A stretch of 64,000 nt of DNA from Clostridiales bacterium (GTDB taxonomy: Bacteria; Bacillota; Clostridia; Saccharofermentanales; Saccharofermentanaceae): contig JAFWDK010000016.1 of NCBI GenBank assembly GCA_017513085.1, positions 60,766-124,765 on the forward strand, read 5' to 3'. Of this stretch, positions 26,286 to 36,800 are shown piece after piece. Position 1 is the first letter of the stretch. Each line of letters starts with the position of its first letter. Under the pieces are notes generated by a model, which was not told the origin of the DNA, searched no databases, and worked only from the letters and a program-made list of their open reading frames with translations. The translations under genes were made by a program, and so were the position numbers.

Positions 26286-27833
26286 ATGGGCGAAGGAACT
26301 GCATTGAAGAAAAACGGAAAAACATTACAACCTGGTAAGGATCGGCTCTATCCTTCGATGATCTTTATTCTTCTTTTCATCTTAACTTTTTGCCTCTCTC
26401 CCTTCTCTCCTCTCTACCGGTACAACTTCAGTCCGGACGAAGTCTGCTACAAGACCATCAGCCTCGGCCTTCTCGAGGGGAAAGCACCGTATCGGGATCT
26501 TTTCGATCATAAGGGACCTCTTTCCTATCTGATCTATTCTTTTGGTTTTCTCATTTCCGGCAAAGCCAACTGGGGCGCATGGATCGTCACCTATCTTTGC
26601 AATGCCGTCGCTTACTTTTTCACTTACAAGACCATGCGTCTGTTCCGTGACAAAGAGCACTCTTTCCTTACGACTCTCCTTCTTATGGTCGTCTGCGGGT
26701 TCTGTCTGGAGAATGTTCTCTCCAATCTTTCCAAGCCGGAGAACATGCTTCTTGCCCCGCTTATGGTGTCCACCTATTTTTTCCTGAAGGAGTGCTTCAA
26801 GCACGAAGGCAACAAATTCGAGCACATTTCCCACCGCTCTATGTTCATCATCGGGCTGATGTGCGGCGCGGTATTCATGATCAAACTTAATGTCTGCATG
26901 CTCTACTTCGCCTTTATCGGATGCTACTTCTTGTGGCTTCTGATCAAGAAACAATTTCGTTTCTTCTTTATCAATACCGGCGTATTCCTTGGCGGTATCG
27001 CCGCTGTCTGCACGCCGATCGTGATCTTCCTTGCCTGCATTCGCGATCTTCGCGAGTTCATCGATGTCTACTTCATTTTCAATCTCAATTATTCCCAGGA
27101 AGGCGACGGGCTTTTCTATCTGACCAAGATCGTCCTGACAGTTCCCGGAAAGATCACCATCACACTCCTTCTTTTGATCACGATCCTTGCGGTCATCCGT
27201 GATCATCTGAAAAAAGAACTGAACAAGCAGCGGATCATCATGCTCGTTCTGGCCGCTCTTGTTTTCACCGTATTGACCATGCCTCTGGTATGCACCTATT
27301 TTTATATCGTATTTCTTCCTTTCTATCTTTACGGCGCAGATTGTCTGGCTTCCATCTTCATGCTTCTGGCCAAGGACGAAGTCAGCAGAAAGCAGATCCC
27401 TGTCATGATCTATATCATTTTTTCGATCTCCATTATCTTTCAGATCATCATCGCACCTTACGTTCCCTGGAAGAAAACAGACGAAGAACGACTGGTGGAA
27501 GCATACGGAAAATCTCATCCTGACGCTTCGGTCCTGTATTTCGACCGGATCTGCGCAGAAATGTTCAGCGATTATATTCCTGCCATACCGGAATTCAGGC
27601 AATTCTATGTACCGCCGGCCAGCAATGCGGATATGATCGAAGAACAAAAGAGACTGATCTCCACCCATCAGGCAGAAGTCGTCGTCTTCTCCAGCAGCAC
27701 AAACGAGAGCCGGGATGCTTCCTTCCATGAATTCATGAAGAATAATAACTACTCTCAGTACGTCGCCATCGCAGAAAATCCCGGCGTGGAGAATTCCTCT
27801 TACTTCTTCATGTATGTGCTCAACGAAGGGTAG
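26286..27833 (+). CDS. GT-C-type membrane glycosyltransferase-like protein
   Basis: The 515-residue protein has about ten to twelve membrane segments. The first extracellular loop contains SPDEVCYKTISLGLLEGKAP and DLFDHKGPLSYLIY, a typical arrangement for GT-C enzymes (Asp-Glu early in the loop) related to mannosyltransferase family 39 and ArnT. These use polyprenyl-phosphate sugars on the outer face of the membrane; donor and acceptor are unknown. The C-terminal 100 residues form a soluble domain. It starts MGEGTALKKNG after AAGGGG and appears monocistronic. Confidence 0.7.
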   Translation: MGEGTALKKNGKTLQPGKDRLYPSMIFILLFILTFCLSPFSPLYRYNFSPDEVCYKTISLGLLEGKAPYRDLFDHKGPLSYLIYSFGFLISGKANWGAWIVTYLCNAVAYFFTYKTMRLFRDKEHSFLTTLLLMVVCGFCLENVLSNLSKPENMLLAPLMVSTYFFLKECFKHEGNKFEHISHRSMFIIGLMCGAVFMIKLNVCMLYFAFIGCYFLWLLIKKQFRFFFINTGVFLGGIAAVCTPIVIFLACIRDLREFIDVYFIFNLNYSQEGDGLFYLTKIVLTVPGKITITLLLLITILAVIRDHLKKELNKQRIIMLVLAALVFTVLTMPLVCTYFYIVFLPFYLYGADCLASIFMLLAKDEVSRKQIPVMIYIIFSISIIFQIIIAPYVPWKKTDEERLVEAYGKSHPDASVLYFDRICAEMFSDYIPAIPEFRQFYVPPASNADMIEEQKRLISTHQAEVVVFSSSTNESRDASFHEFMKNNNYSQYVAIAENPGVENSSYFFMYVLNEG

Positions 27834-27884
27834 GATGTGATATAATTTTTCTGTCAACTGATTCGTTTTTCGGAGGTAAAAGCC

Positions 27885-28421
27885 ATGCAACAAGATATTC
27901 GTTTCTCTACTGTCGTTCCTTTTGAAGACACCAAGTATCGCTTCATCTATCTGAATATCGGTGGAAACATGACCATAGAGGCAGACGATTCCAATACCGC
28001 CGCTGCTTCCATCTCTGAGAACACGGCGAAGATGGCCATCAACGATGCCGTAATGGGTATTAAGAATGAGAGTTATGAAAACTTCGCCTCGCATAACGGA
28101 GCCATCGTTGAAGCTTTGAATAATAATCTGAGGGCAAAAAATATCACACTGCTTTCCATCTCTTTTGATGCCGTCACCCCGGATGAACAAAGCCAGGCCC
28201 GCATGAAGCAGATCGACAGCCAACCGGCAATTCCTGTAGCACCTGCTGCTCCTGTTGCACCTACTTCACCTGTTGCTCCGTCAGCATCAGTTGCTCCTGC
28301 AGCTCCATCTGCCCCCGCTGCCCCGGCATTGAATCTCATGAAGTTCTGCGGACAGTGCGGTGCACCCGGCAACGGCAAGAAATTCTGCACAAATTGCGGC
28401 AATTCTTTGATCAAAGCCTGA
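27885..28421 (+). CDS. Cytosolic protein with Pro/Ala repeat and C-terminal zinc ribbon
   Basis: I do not recognise the N-terminal 115 residues. They are followed by a low-complexity Ala/Pro/Val repeat (units like VAPAAP, about 122-153) and a C-terminal zinc ribbon CGQCGAPGNGKKFCTNCG. No signal or membrane segment is present. The layout resembles accessory proteins that attach a zinc ribbon through a flexible arm, as in SPFH or virion-core-like clusters. GGAGGT precedes the ATG. Confidence 0.7.
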   Translation: MQQDIRFSTVVPFEDTKYRFIYLNIGGNMTIEADDSNTAAASISENTAKMAINDAVMGIKNESYENFASHNGAIVEALNNNLRAKNITLLSISFDAVTPDEQSQARMKQIDSQPAIPVAPAAPVAPTSPVAPSASVAPAAPSAPAAPALNLMKFCGQCGAPGNGKKFCTNCGNSLIKA

Positions 28422-28540
28422 CGCAAAGGCAGTTATTTCAGCTTATCCCGATTCTTTAACTTTTCTTTGCTTTTTCTTGAAGCATACTTTATTTGCGCCG
28501 TTTATTATGGAATCATCAAAAGAAAAGCGAGGACTCCACG

Positions 28541-29212
28541 ATGAGCATCAGCACACAGATCGAGAATGAGAACATGGTCGATTTCGCGAAAATAGCAAAA
28601 GCAACATCTATGAATGCAGAAACTCCCAAAGAAAACCTCGGTGTTCATATGCAGATCGTAAAAGACTATGAGTTGATGACGATCAGTAAGAAGCGGATCG
28701 TAAGAGAAGACTTCCCTAATCAGTTGGACTTCAGCTTTTCCCAAAAGAGAGAGATCATCACCTGCGGTCAGCAGGCTCTCCTTTCCAATGGCCTGGTTTT
28801 TGCCTACAGAAAGAATAAAGTTATCACCGCCGTTTTCATCGTAGAAAAGAATGTGTCCAGTTACGACTGCAACCACATGTACATTTCCCCTGAAGTGTCT
28901 GAGCCGGATGCAGATGACATGAAAAAAGATATCCGTCGCCAGATCTCCCTTCTGGTGTACTATGCGAACTTTACTAAGGGTTTTTTTGCCGGAGATCCTG
29001 TTCCGATGATTGAAAAAGAGAAGCGCACATACGCATGGGGAATCGCCCTGCTGGTCGGTTTGTTGTTTGCGATCTGCATGCATTTGCTGACTCAGAGTCT
29101 CCCGATCAGTTTTTTCACCGGACTTGCCCAGACTGCCTTCTGGTTTTGCATCTTAAATAACCGTCTTGTTTATAATGATACATTTACTTCTTCTGACGAA
29201 GATCAGGTATAA
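28541..29212 (+). CDS. Unknown protein with C-terminal membrane hairpin
   Basis: The 223-residue protein has a hydrophilic region of about 165 residues with no motif I recognise. Two hydrophobic segments follow (YAWGIALLVGLLFAICMHLL and a second ending FWFCILN). The start at 28541 follows GAGGAC; a longer in-frame reading from 28493 lacks a site. It lies between two other short plus-strand genes and may be co-transcribed with the NUDIX gene 33 bases downstream. Confidence 0.65.
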   Translation: MSISTQIENENMVDFAKIAKATSMNAETPKENLGVHMQIVKDYELMTISKKRIVREDFPNQLDFSFSQKREIITCGQQALLSNGLVFAYRKNKVITAVFIVEKNVSSYDCNHMYISPEVSEPDADDMKKDIRRQISLLVYYANFTKGFFAGDPVPMIEKEKRTYAWGIALLVGLLFAICMHLLTQSLPISFFTGLAQTAFWFCILNNRLVYNDTFTSSDEDQV

Positions 29213-29245
29213 TCTTATATAGATGAAAGAAGGAGGTTCTTTCCT

Positions 29246-29698
29246 GTGGGATATATCTTGGATCTGCGCAAAGAATTGGGGCACCGCCCTTTGATCATGA
29301 CCTGTGCCGGCGTATTGTTTCTTAATGATAAGAACGAGCTTCTTCTTCAGAAGCGTGCCGATAACCAGTGCTGGGCTTATCCGGCCGGATCCATGGAACT
29401 GGGAGAAACCTTCGAAGAATGTGCGAAGCGGGAAGCTTTTGAAGAGTCCGGTCTGATCTGCGATGAGCTCGTATACTTCACACATGTTTCAGGGAACCAC
29501 TTTGTCTATCCGAACGGAGACGAGATCTACAGCGCCGCCGTAATCTTTCTTTGCCGCCGTTTTCATGGAGAAATGCGCATACAGGAAGAAGAGGTCATCG
29601 AGCAGCGCTTCTTCTCCTTCGACGCGCTGCCGGACAACCTCTCCTCTACTAACCGCAGCACCATTATGAAGCTACGGGATCATTTACTTTCCGAGTGA
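29246..29698 (+). CDS. NUDIX hydrolase
   Basis: The 150-residue protein contains a complete Nudix box, G-x5-E-x7-REAFEESG (AGSMELGETFEECAKREAFE and on). The length and the opening LRKELGHRPLIMTCAGVL are typical of small Firmicutes NUDIX proteins; the substrate is unknown. Translation starts at GTG (29246), as an ideal AGGAGG site lies 9 bases upstream and no ATG fits. Its stop codon abuts the stop of the opposing gene with no base between. Confidence 0.9.
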   Translation: MGYILDLRKELGHRPLIMTCAGVLFLNDKNELLLQKRADNQCWAYPAGSMELGETFEECAKREAFEESGLICDELVYFTHVSGNHFVYPNGDEIYSAAVIFLCRRFHGEMRIQEEEVIEQRFFSFDALPDNLSSTNRSTIMKLRDHLLSE

Positions 29699-31042
29699 TC
29701 AACTCAGTATCTCTTTGAGTTTCCACCTTGTATTGTCCACTGCCAGACTATAACCACAATAACTGCAGCATCCCTTCTCATCCGGTAGGAACGGCACGCC
29801 GCAAGACGGACAGGATCTGTTTTGGAACATTTCTCCTTTCGACTTTATGCGATTCGGATACCGCGCACGGACCATACGAAGTTTCATCTTCTTTTCCGAA
29901 TAAAGGATCTGTCCGTCAGTATCCACCGTTCGTGTTCCCACTAAAACAGATGCAGTAATAAACGTCTCATCTTCTGTATTGTCCACCTTGTTGTACTTGA
30001 TATTTCCCAGCCACAGATCGAGTGTATTCTCCCGGTCGGCTTTGTTCCATAGTTCCTCAAGTATCGAACTTCTAAACAGGTTTTCATAGAAACGCACGAC
30101 CTTCTTCGTCTTCTTTTTTTTGAATAAAGACTCCCACGCAACGATAAGAGCCATCGTAAGCACCGTGCCGACGACCAGTCCGGCAACAACAAGAATAAGT
30201 GCAAATACCGCATCCTCATCGATGCTCGAACCGAAAGGAAACATCAGAAGAAACGTCGTCAGGAAAGCGACTATCGGAAAAGGGATCACCGATCTCAGAT
30301 CTCTCGTCACCTTTAATTTTTCAAACACAAAATCCTGTGTCTGCCAGTCAAAGAAGTTCGCAAAAACCGGACGTCCGCAGAACGGGCAGACCGCCTCTGC
30401 GCCGCGCACTTCGATATCCGCTCCGCACGAGAAGCACTTCTGCGCGCTGATCTCTTCGTAGAAATCTTTTGCGCCTTTCTTTCCCTGCTTTCTGCGTTCT
30501 TTATCACGGCTTAGATCACTGGCTTTAATGTTTCTGCTCTGACGCACGGCAAGCCGTGCATTGCGGTAGTAATTGCGATGCACGACTTGCCCTTGCGAAT
30601 CAATATACTGTTCTAATGCCGCAGCTTTCGCGGAACCTTCGCGCCACTGACGGCCACCATCATTCCAACTGAGGAAATTATTCGGCTTACCCTGATTCTC
30701 CATCGTAGCAGCGGACACACGGATCATTCTCCGCAGACCATACTTCTGAAGGATACGGATCGTATTCTCCTGCATGGCACGGAACGTCTTATCCGTACGT
30801 GCAGGAAGATATGACGTATCCGCATTCTCCCAGGAAAGCAGGATCGGTTCGACTGCCTCTTTCATGTCTTTCGTCATCTTCTGACCGCTGAAGATCGACC
30901 CTTCCAAAGGTTTGTTCAATCTCGCGATCGTAGTTTCTTTTCCACCACCGAAAAGGAGATCGACGATCGTATCGCTGCAAAGAAGAAATGCAACCAGACA
31001 GGAAGTTATGAAAGCAGCCAATGCCGAATAAAACCAGATCAT
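29699..31042 (-). CDS. Membrane protein with two zinc ribbons, Tim44-like region
   Basis: The 447-residue protein has an N-terminal membrane segment (about 3-22) and a polar region. A first zinc ribbon (CFSCGADI ... CPFCGRP, about 203-225) is followed by two more membrane segments and a soluble domain. A second ribbon lies at the end (CPSCGVPF ... CSYCGYSL). The soluble segment before the last ribbon loosely resembles Tim44-like domains found in Firmicutes proteins of similar layout; this is tentative. It begins 3 bases after the stop of uraA and is probably co-transcribed with it. Confidence 0.65.
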   Translation of the reverse strand: MIWFYSALAAFITSCLVAFLLCSDTIVDLLFGGGKETTIARLNKPLEGSIFSGQKMTKDMKEAVEPILLSWENADTSYLPARTDKTFRAMQENTIRILQKYGLRRMIRVSAATMENQGKPNNFLSWNDGGRQWREGSAKAAALEQYIDSQGQVVHRNYYRNARLAVRQSRNIKASDLSRDKERRKQGKKGAKDFYEEISAQKCFSCGADIEVRGAEAVCPFCGRPVFANFFDWQTQDFVFEKLKVTRDLRSVIPFPIVAFLTTFLLMFPFGSSIDEDAVFALILVVAGLVVGTVLTMALIVAWESLFKKKKTKKVVRFYENLFRSSILEELWNKADRENTLDLWLGNIKYNKVDNTEDETFITASVLVGTRTVDTDGQILYSEKKMKLRMVRARYPNRIKSKGEMFQNRSCPSCGVPFLPDEKGCCSYCGYSLAVDNTRWKLKEILS

Positions 31043-31045
31043 ATT

Positions 31046-32410
31046 TTATGCCTTTGCCGCTTTCTTTTCTTCGGCTTCCTCTTCTTCAGACTTGAAGTCT
31101 TTGCGGCAACCCTTATAGTCTTTTTCTTCAAGCGGAAGGATCGCATTCAGGATAATACCGACAAGTGCGCCGACTGCCAGACCGGAAAGGGAGATATTCA
31201 CAGAACCGATCGAGAAGCTGATGGCACCTGCAGGATTGTGATACTTGATACCGATGGAAAGACCCAGGATCAAAGCCGCGATGATAATGTTGCGGCTCTT
31301 ACTGAAGTCGACCTGATTCTCAACGATATTGCGGACACCGACCGCAGAGATCATACCGTAAAGCACGATGGAAACACCGCCAACGGTCGCAGCCGGCATG
31401 GACGCGATCAGCGCGGCAAATTTCGGAGAGAAAGAGAATACGATCGCACATACCGCAGCAATACGGATCACTCTCGGATCGTATACTTTCGTCAGCGAAA
31501 GCACTCCCGTATTTTCACCATACGTTGTGTTGGCCGGTGCACCGAAAAGCGATGCCAGGATGGTGGCAAGACCATCACCGATAAGTGTACGGTGAAGACC
31601 CGGATCTTCGATAAAATTTCTGTCTGTGGTCGAAGAGATCGCAGAAATATCACCGATATGCTCAACCATGGTAGCCAGTGCGATCGGCATGATCGTAATG
31701 ATCGCCGTTGCGATCAAAGATGTATCCGGAGACTTGAAGATCGAGAATACCGTGTCGTCAAAAGCAACCGGGAGACCGATCCAGTCAACCGACTGTACTT
31801 TGGAAAAATCGACCAGTCCGAACGGCAGTGCCGCGATATAGGAAACGATGACACCGAGAATGATCGGCACGATCTTGATCATGCCCTTTCCATATATATT
31901 ACAGATGACCACCACAAGGATCGCCAGTACAGCAACGACCCAGTTCTGCGTACAATTCTTGATCGCATCAGAAGACAAGGTAAGACCGATGGCAATGATG
32001 ATCGGTCCGGTAACGATCGGCGGGAAGAAGCGCATGACCTTCTTCTGTCCGAACGCCTTGATCAAAGCCGCCAGAACCAGATACAGGCATCCGGCTGCCG
32101 CAACACCCAGGCACGCATACGGAAGCAGCGAAGTATCTGTCTTTCCGTCAACCGTAGCTACTGCCGCGTATCCACCGATGAAAGCAAAAGAAGAACCAAG
32201 GAATGCAGGTACTTTTCCTTTTGTGAGAAAATGGAAAAGAAGAGTACCCAGTCCTGCAAATAAAAGCGTCGCCGAAACAGACAGACCTGTCAGCGCCGGA
32301 ACGAGAACCGTAGCTCCGAACATCGCAAACATGTGCTGAAGTCCGAGCACGAACATTTTAGGATATCCGAGTGTTCTCGCGTCGTATATCCCACCGTTTT
32401 TGTCACCCAT
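31046..32410 (-). CDS. uraA: Uracil/xanthine permease, NCS2 family
   Basis: The 454-residue protein is full length for UraA-type NCS2 permeases, with about 14 membrane segments. Family motifs include the opening GLQHMFAMFGATVLVPALTG, and the region AIITIMPIALATMVEHIGDI carries the substrate-contacting Glu. It imports uracil with protons. The 5' leader is short (about 35 bases) and shows no PyrR-type attenuator; a TATAGT -10 preceded by TG lies just upstream. Confidence 0.92.
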   Translation of the reverse strand: MGDKNGGIYDARTLGYPKMFVLGLQHMFAMFGATVLVPALTGLSVSATLLFAGLGTLLFHFLTKGKVPAFLGSSFAFIGGYAAVATVDGKTDTSLLPYACLGVAAAGCLYLVLAALIKAFGQKKVMRFFPPIVTGPIIIAIGLTLSSDAIKNCTQNWVVAVLAILVVVICNIYGKGMIKIVPIILGVIVSYIAALPFGLVDFSKVQSVDWIGLPVAFDDTVFSIFKSPDTSLIATAIITIMPIALATMVEHIGDISAISSTTDRNFIEDPGLHRTLIGDGLATILASLFGAPANTTYGENTGVLSLTKVYDPRVIRIAAVCAIVFSFSPKFAALIASMPAATVGGVSIVLYGMISAVGVRNIVENQVDFSKSRNIIIAALILGLSIGIKYHNPAGAISFSIGSVNISLSGLAVGALVGIILNAILPLEEKDYKGCRKDFKSEEEEAEEKKAAKA

Positions 32411-32487
32411 AACTACCTCCTGAAAATGTATTCACTATTTTTACTATAGCACAACAGTTTCATTTGGTGCGACACAATTCAGGCAGA

Positions 32488-33843
32488 TCAGAACCCTTTA
32501 TTTTTTAATCCCGCAACAAGCTGGACGAAGAATTCCCGCACATCAAATCCGTCGAAATTCTCACGGTTCAGATCGATCATATCGCCATGGGAAATTCCTC
32601 TTCTTCCCTTTGAGATCAGGAACTGATAATCCTTGCCCCAGCAAAAGGATTTCGCGCCGACCAGACCATCGTTCGGGCCATCAAAATGATGCACCAGGAA
32701 CGTGGAAAAATTCAGTGGAAATCTTCCGGAATATGCATGGTTCAATTTCGATCCGACACTCTGACAATAGATGCCCTCCGGATCCGGCATTTCTTCATTC
32801 AATCTTGCACACGAAGTCGAAGTGAGATCATTGACCGCTTCCAGGAAACTCGGTGACGGATCGCCCAGTTTTCTCAGCGCAGCTTCATACATATGCGCGA
32901 CCCGGGTCTGGTGCTTCTCACCGATCTTGCTTAAAAGATAATCCGCAAATTCACATCCTCTGTGCGGTGTATTGATCGTCGTGACACTTGCCACATACGG
33001 ACCGGCGCCATACTTCGCGATAGCCATTCTCGTATCCAGGCCACCCTTGGAATGCGCGATGACATTTACTTTTCCGCAACCTGTCTGCTCACATATTTCT
33101 TTAATGCGCGCCGCCAGTTCCTGACCGCATCTTTCGACCGAAGCTGCGGACTGCTGGTTTCCGTAGAAAACTGTCGCACCGTTTTTCATAAGCTGTTCCG
33201 GAATACGACCCCAGTAATTAAGATAACGGAAATCACGGAAAAATACGCCATGCACCATCAGGAGCGGATATTTACAGGCGCAGATCTTCTGATCCGCACG
33301 CGAATCATTCAGAATGATCTTTTCATTTTCCACACGCACTTCTTTATCAGCAATATAGATCATGATGCCCAGCACCACCAGATGTACGACCGGGATCATA
33401 CCGCACAGCGCACCGATGAGACGGAAACGGAAGCCGAGCTGTGATGCGGTCAGATAGATACGGATAATACCATTCCAAAAGACGATGTTTTCGATCACGA
33501 TAATGATAATGATCGTTCGGATCCAGGTTCCTTTTTCATCTCCGAAAGACGGGATCCCGTATTCCGTCAGTTTCCCGAACATGCCCAGGATCGCGATGAC
33601 ACTGTCTATGGTTACAGAAAGAAGGAAGATCTTGAGCAACGACGTTCCGCAAGCCGTATTTCTAAGTTTCGGCGAACGTATCTTCAGGAAGCTCAGAGGA
33701 TTCTTCGGAATGGCGTTGATGTACATGAAGGCAAAGATCAACAGCAAAAGCCATATGGTTGAAAGGTCAAGGAGAATAAAGTTTCCAATAACACTAACGA
33801 TCAGCGAATAAAGAACGATAAAAAAGATATCCAGCACGATCAT
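32488..33843 (-). CDS. Membrane-anchored lipase-like alpha/beta hydrolase
   Basis: The 451-residue protein has an N-terminal membrane domain of about 165 residues with five segments. An alpha/beta-hydrolase domain begins at YPLLMVHGVFFRD. The nucleophile elbow is VIAHSKGGLD (GxSxG variant A-H-S-K-G), and the acid and His fall in the C-terminal DGPNDGLV and GISHGDM stretches. This resembles triacylglycerol lipases and PGAP1-like hydrolases. The membrane domain fused in front is not a family I can name. It ends next to uraA and begins 10 bases after the stop of mfd. Confidence 0.8.
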   Translation of the reverse strand: MIVLDIFFIVLYSLIVSVIGNFILLDLSTIWLLLLIFAFMYINAIPKNPLSFLKIRSPKLRNTACGTSLLKIFLLSVTIDSVIAILGMFGKLTEYGIPSFGDEKGTWIRTIIIIIVIENIVFWNGIIRIYLTASQLGFRFRLIGALCGMIPVVHLVVLGIMIYIADKEVRVENEKIILNDSRADQKICACKYPLLMVHGVFFRDFRYLNYWGRIPEQLMKNGATVFYGNQQSAASVERCGQELAARIKEICEQTGCGKVNVIAHSKGGLDTRMAIAKYGAGPYVASVTTINTPHRGCEFADYLLSKIGEKHQTRVAHMYEAALRKLGDPSPSFLEAVNDLTSTSCARLNEEMPDPEGIYCQSVGSKLNHAYSGRFPLNFSTFLVHHFDGPNDGLVGAKSFCWGKDYQFLISKGRRGISHGDMIDLNRENFDGFDVREFFVQLVAGLKNKGF

Positions 33844-33853
33844 GATCTTTCCC

Positions 33854-36800
33854 TCACTTACTCATAATATCCATCAGGTCTGCAACCCATTCGACGATCT
33901 TAGCCTGATCTTTCGGCATCGGTGTATATTGTATATAAGACTTTTTCAACGCGTAAAGCACTACACGGTCCTTATAGCGTGCATCATCACCGACCTTGCC
34001 CAGATTCTGCATTTCTTTTCCGGCATTGCTTCTATAGATCAATCTTGCATCCTTGCCGGTGATCTCGATCTGCTCAAAACCAAGACCTCCGGACAGATGC
34101 CGGATGATCGAGATATTCGACAGTATCTCGACCTCACGCGGAATATCGCCATAACGGTCCATCAACTCGTCTTCCAGATCCATTCTTTCCTGAACCGAAG
34201 CAACTTTCTGGATCCGCCGGTAAACATCCATCCTCTGTCCTTCGTCCGGAATATAAGCGGAAGGGATATAAGCATCCTCGTGGAATTTCACCACAGCATC
34301 CTCCACCTTCGGTGCCCATGTTCCGGATAGTTTCTTGATCTCTTCATCCAGCATACGGCAATAAAGCTCATAGCCGATCACATCCATCTGACCATGCTGT
34401 TCCGCGCCGAGAAGATTTCCTGCGCCACGCACCTCCAGATCCTTCAACGCGATCTTGATTCCGGAACCCAACTCCGTAAAATCACGGATCGCCGCCAGAC
34501 GTTTTTCAGCATCTTCTTTCAATACCTTATCCGGCCGGTAAGTAATATATGCATATGCTTGTCTGTCGGAACGACCGACACGACCCTTCAACTGATACAG
34601 CTGGGAAAGACCGAACCTGTCACTGTTTTCAACAATGATCGTATTTACATTCGGCATATCCACACCGGATTCAATAATGGTCGTACATACCAGAATATCT
34701 GCCTCTTTATGGATAAAGGATTCGATGATGCTCTCCAGTTCACGTTCACTCATCTGTCCATGAGCATAGACCACACGGGCTCCGGGGATCAGATCCTGCA
34801 GCATCTGTGCTTTTTCCGCAATCTTGTGCGTATCGTTAAAGAGATAGAACACCTGCCCTGCACGGCCGATTTCACGAAGACATGCTTCCGCAATGATCTG
34901 CGGATCGTATTCAATGACATATGTCTGCACCGGCCGACGATCCTGCGGAGGTTCTTCCAGTACGGAGATGTCCCGGATACCGGACAAAGACATATGAAGC
35001 GTTCTCGGTATCGGCGTCGCCGTAAGCGTCAGTACGTCCACGTTGTTGCGGAGATTCTTCAGTTTTTCTTTGTGATTCACGCCGAAACGCTGCTCTTCAT
35101 CGATAACCAAAAGTCCGAGATCCTTCGGCTTTACATCCTGACTTAACACACGGTGTGTACCAACGATCACATCGATCTCTCCGTTGTTGATGCCGGTCAC
35201 CGCGCGCTTGACTTCTTTCGGCGTACAGAAGCGGCTCAACAACGCGACATTCACCATCGGATAATCACGAAGTCTCTCTTTTAAGTTCTCATAATGCTGC
35301 TGAACCAAAACCGTTGTCGGTGCCAGAAGGATCGCTTGCTTTCCGTCCATCACGCATTTAAAGATGGCACGGAATGCCACTTCGGTCTTTCCGAAACCGA
35401 CGTCTCCGCAAAGAAGACGATCCATGACTTTTTTCGATTCCATGTCATTCTTGATGTCTCTGATCGCCTGAAGCTGATCATCCGTTTCCTGAAACGGGAA
35501 ATCATCTTCGAACTGTGTCTGCCAGACCGAATCCGGAGCAAAAGCATGCCCCTCGACCGCCTGTCTTTTGGCATAGAGTTCAACCAGGTCAAAGGCAAGT
35601 TTCTTGATTGAGGCCGTCGCGCGGGAAACGGATTTCTTCCATTCGCCGCTTCCCAGTCTGGCCAGTTTCGGTTTTCTTCCGTCCGAAGCAACATATTTCT
35701 GGATATGATCCAACCGGTCCAAAGGGATATATAAGTGATCTTCATTGGCATATGTGATCTGCAGATAGTCGCGCTTGACGCCGTCTGTCACCAGATTGAT
35801 CAGACCATCATAGCGGCCGACACCGTTCTCATCGTCGACGACCAGTTCACCCGGCACCAGATCCGAGAAAAGGTCGATCGTCATGCCGCCCTTTTTCTTT
35901 TTCTTCATGCCACGATCCACACCGAATACATCCTGGGTACCGATCACAAGAAGAGAGATCGCCGGATACACAAAACCATTCGGAAGAGGTTTCGGCAGGA
36001 TCACAGGCGTACAATTCCTCTCGAACAGGAAAGATTTCAGTTTCTCGCCCCGCTGTCCGCCGCCACTCATGATGTAGGTCTGTTCGCCGTTTTTGCTTCG
36101 CGTCTTGATCTGCTCGGCCATATCCTCCTCATGGCCACGGTAACTATTGCACGCCGAGCCCATGATATCGATCCGCGTTCCACCCGGAAGACCATTGCTG
36201 GTACTCGGCAGCATCGCCATCGCGATCACCTGCTTCTGATCAAGTTCACGGAACAGATCTGTTCTCTTAGCCACAGCATTGCCACACTCAGTCGGGATCT
36301 GCCCCGCCTCCAGCGCAGTCCGGAAACGCGTCTCAAAATCCGCGTTCACGCCGTCCATACGGGATCGGACCTGATTGATCTCGTCGATATAGATCGGATC
36401 GCCAAAAGATCTCGCATATGAAAGGATCGAGACTGTCTCATGATAGAGCACGGACACCCATTTTTCCCATCCGCTGAAAGAACCGCCGCTCAATAGTGAT
36501 TCGGATTCTTTAGAGATCATGCGGAGCATGGAATCAATGCTGTTTCTGGAAGCACCGATAGATGCGGCATTTTTGGCTGCGCGCTCCCCGATGCGGTTCA
36601 TCTCATTACTTAAAGACTCCCATTGTTTTTCCGGGAGCAAGAGTTCACTCGCCGGCAGGATCGTGATTTCTTTTAATACTTCTTCCGATCGCTGGCTGGC
36701 CGGATCGAAACGCTTGATCTGGTCGATCTCATCGTCAAAATAACTGATACGGATACCCTTGTCTTCTCCACTCGGGAAGATGTCGAAGATCTCACCGCGC

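Noticed and set aside
26382..28223. A 613-codon minus-strand frame opposite the GT-C gene
   Set aside because: It is antisense to a convincing membrane protein, has unrealistically His/Asp/Lys-rich composition and runs through the next gene's region.
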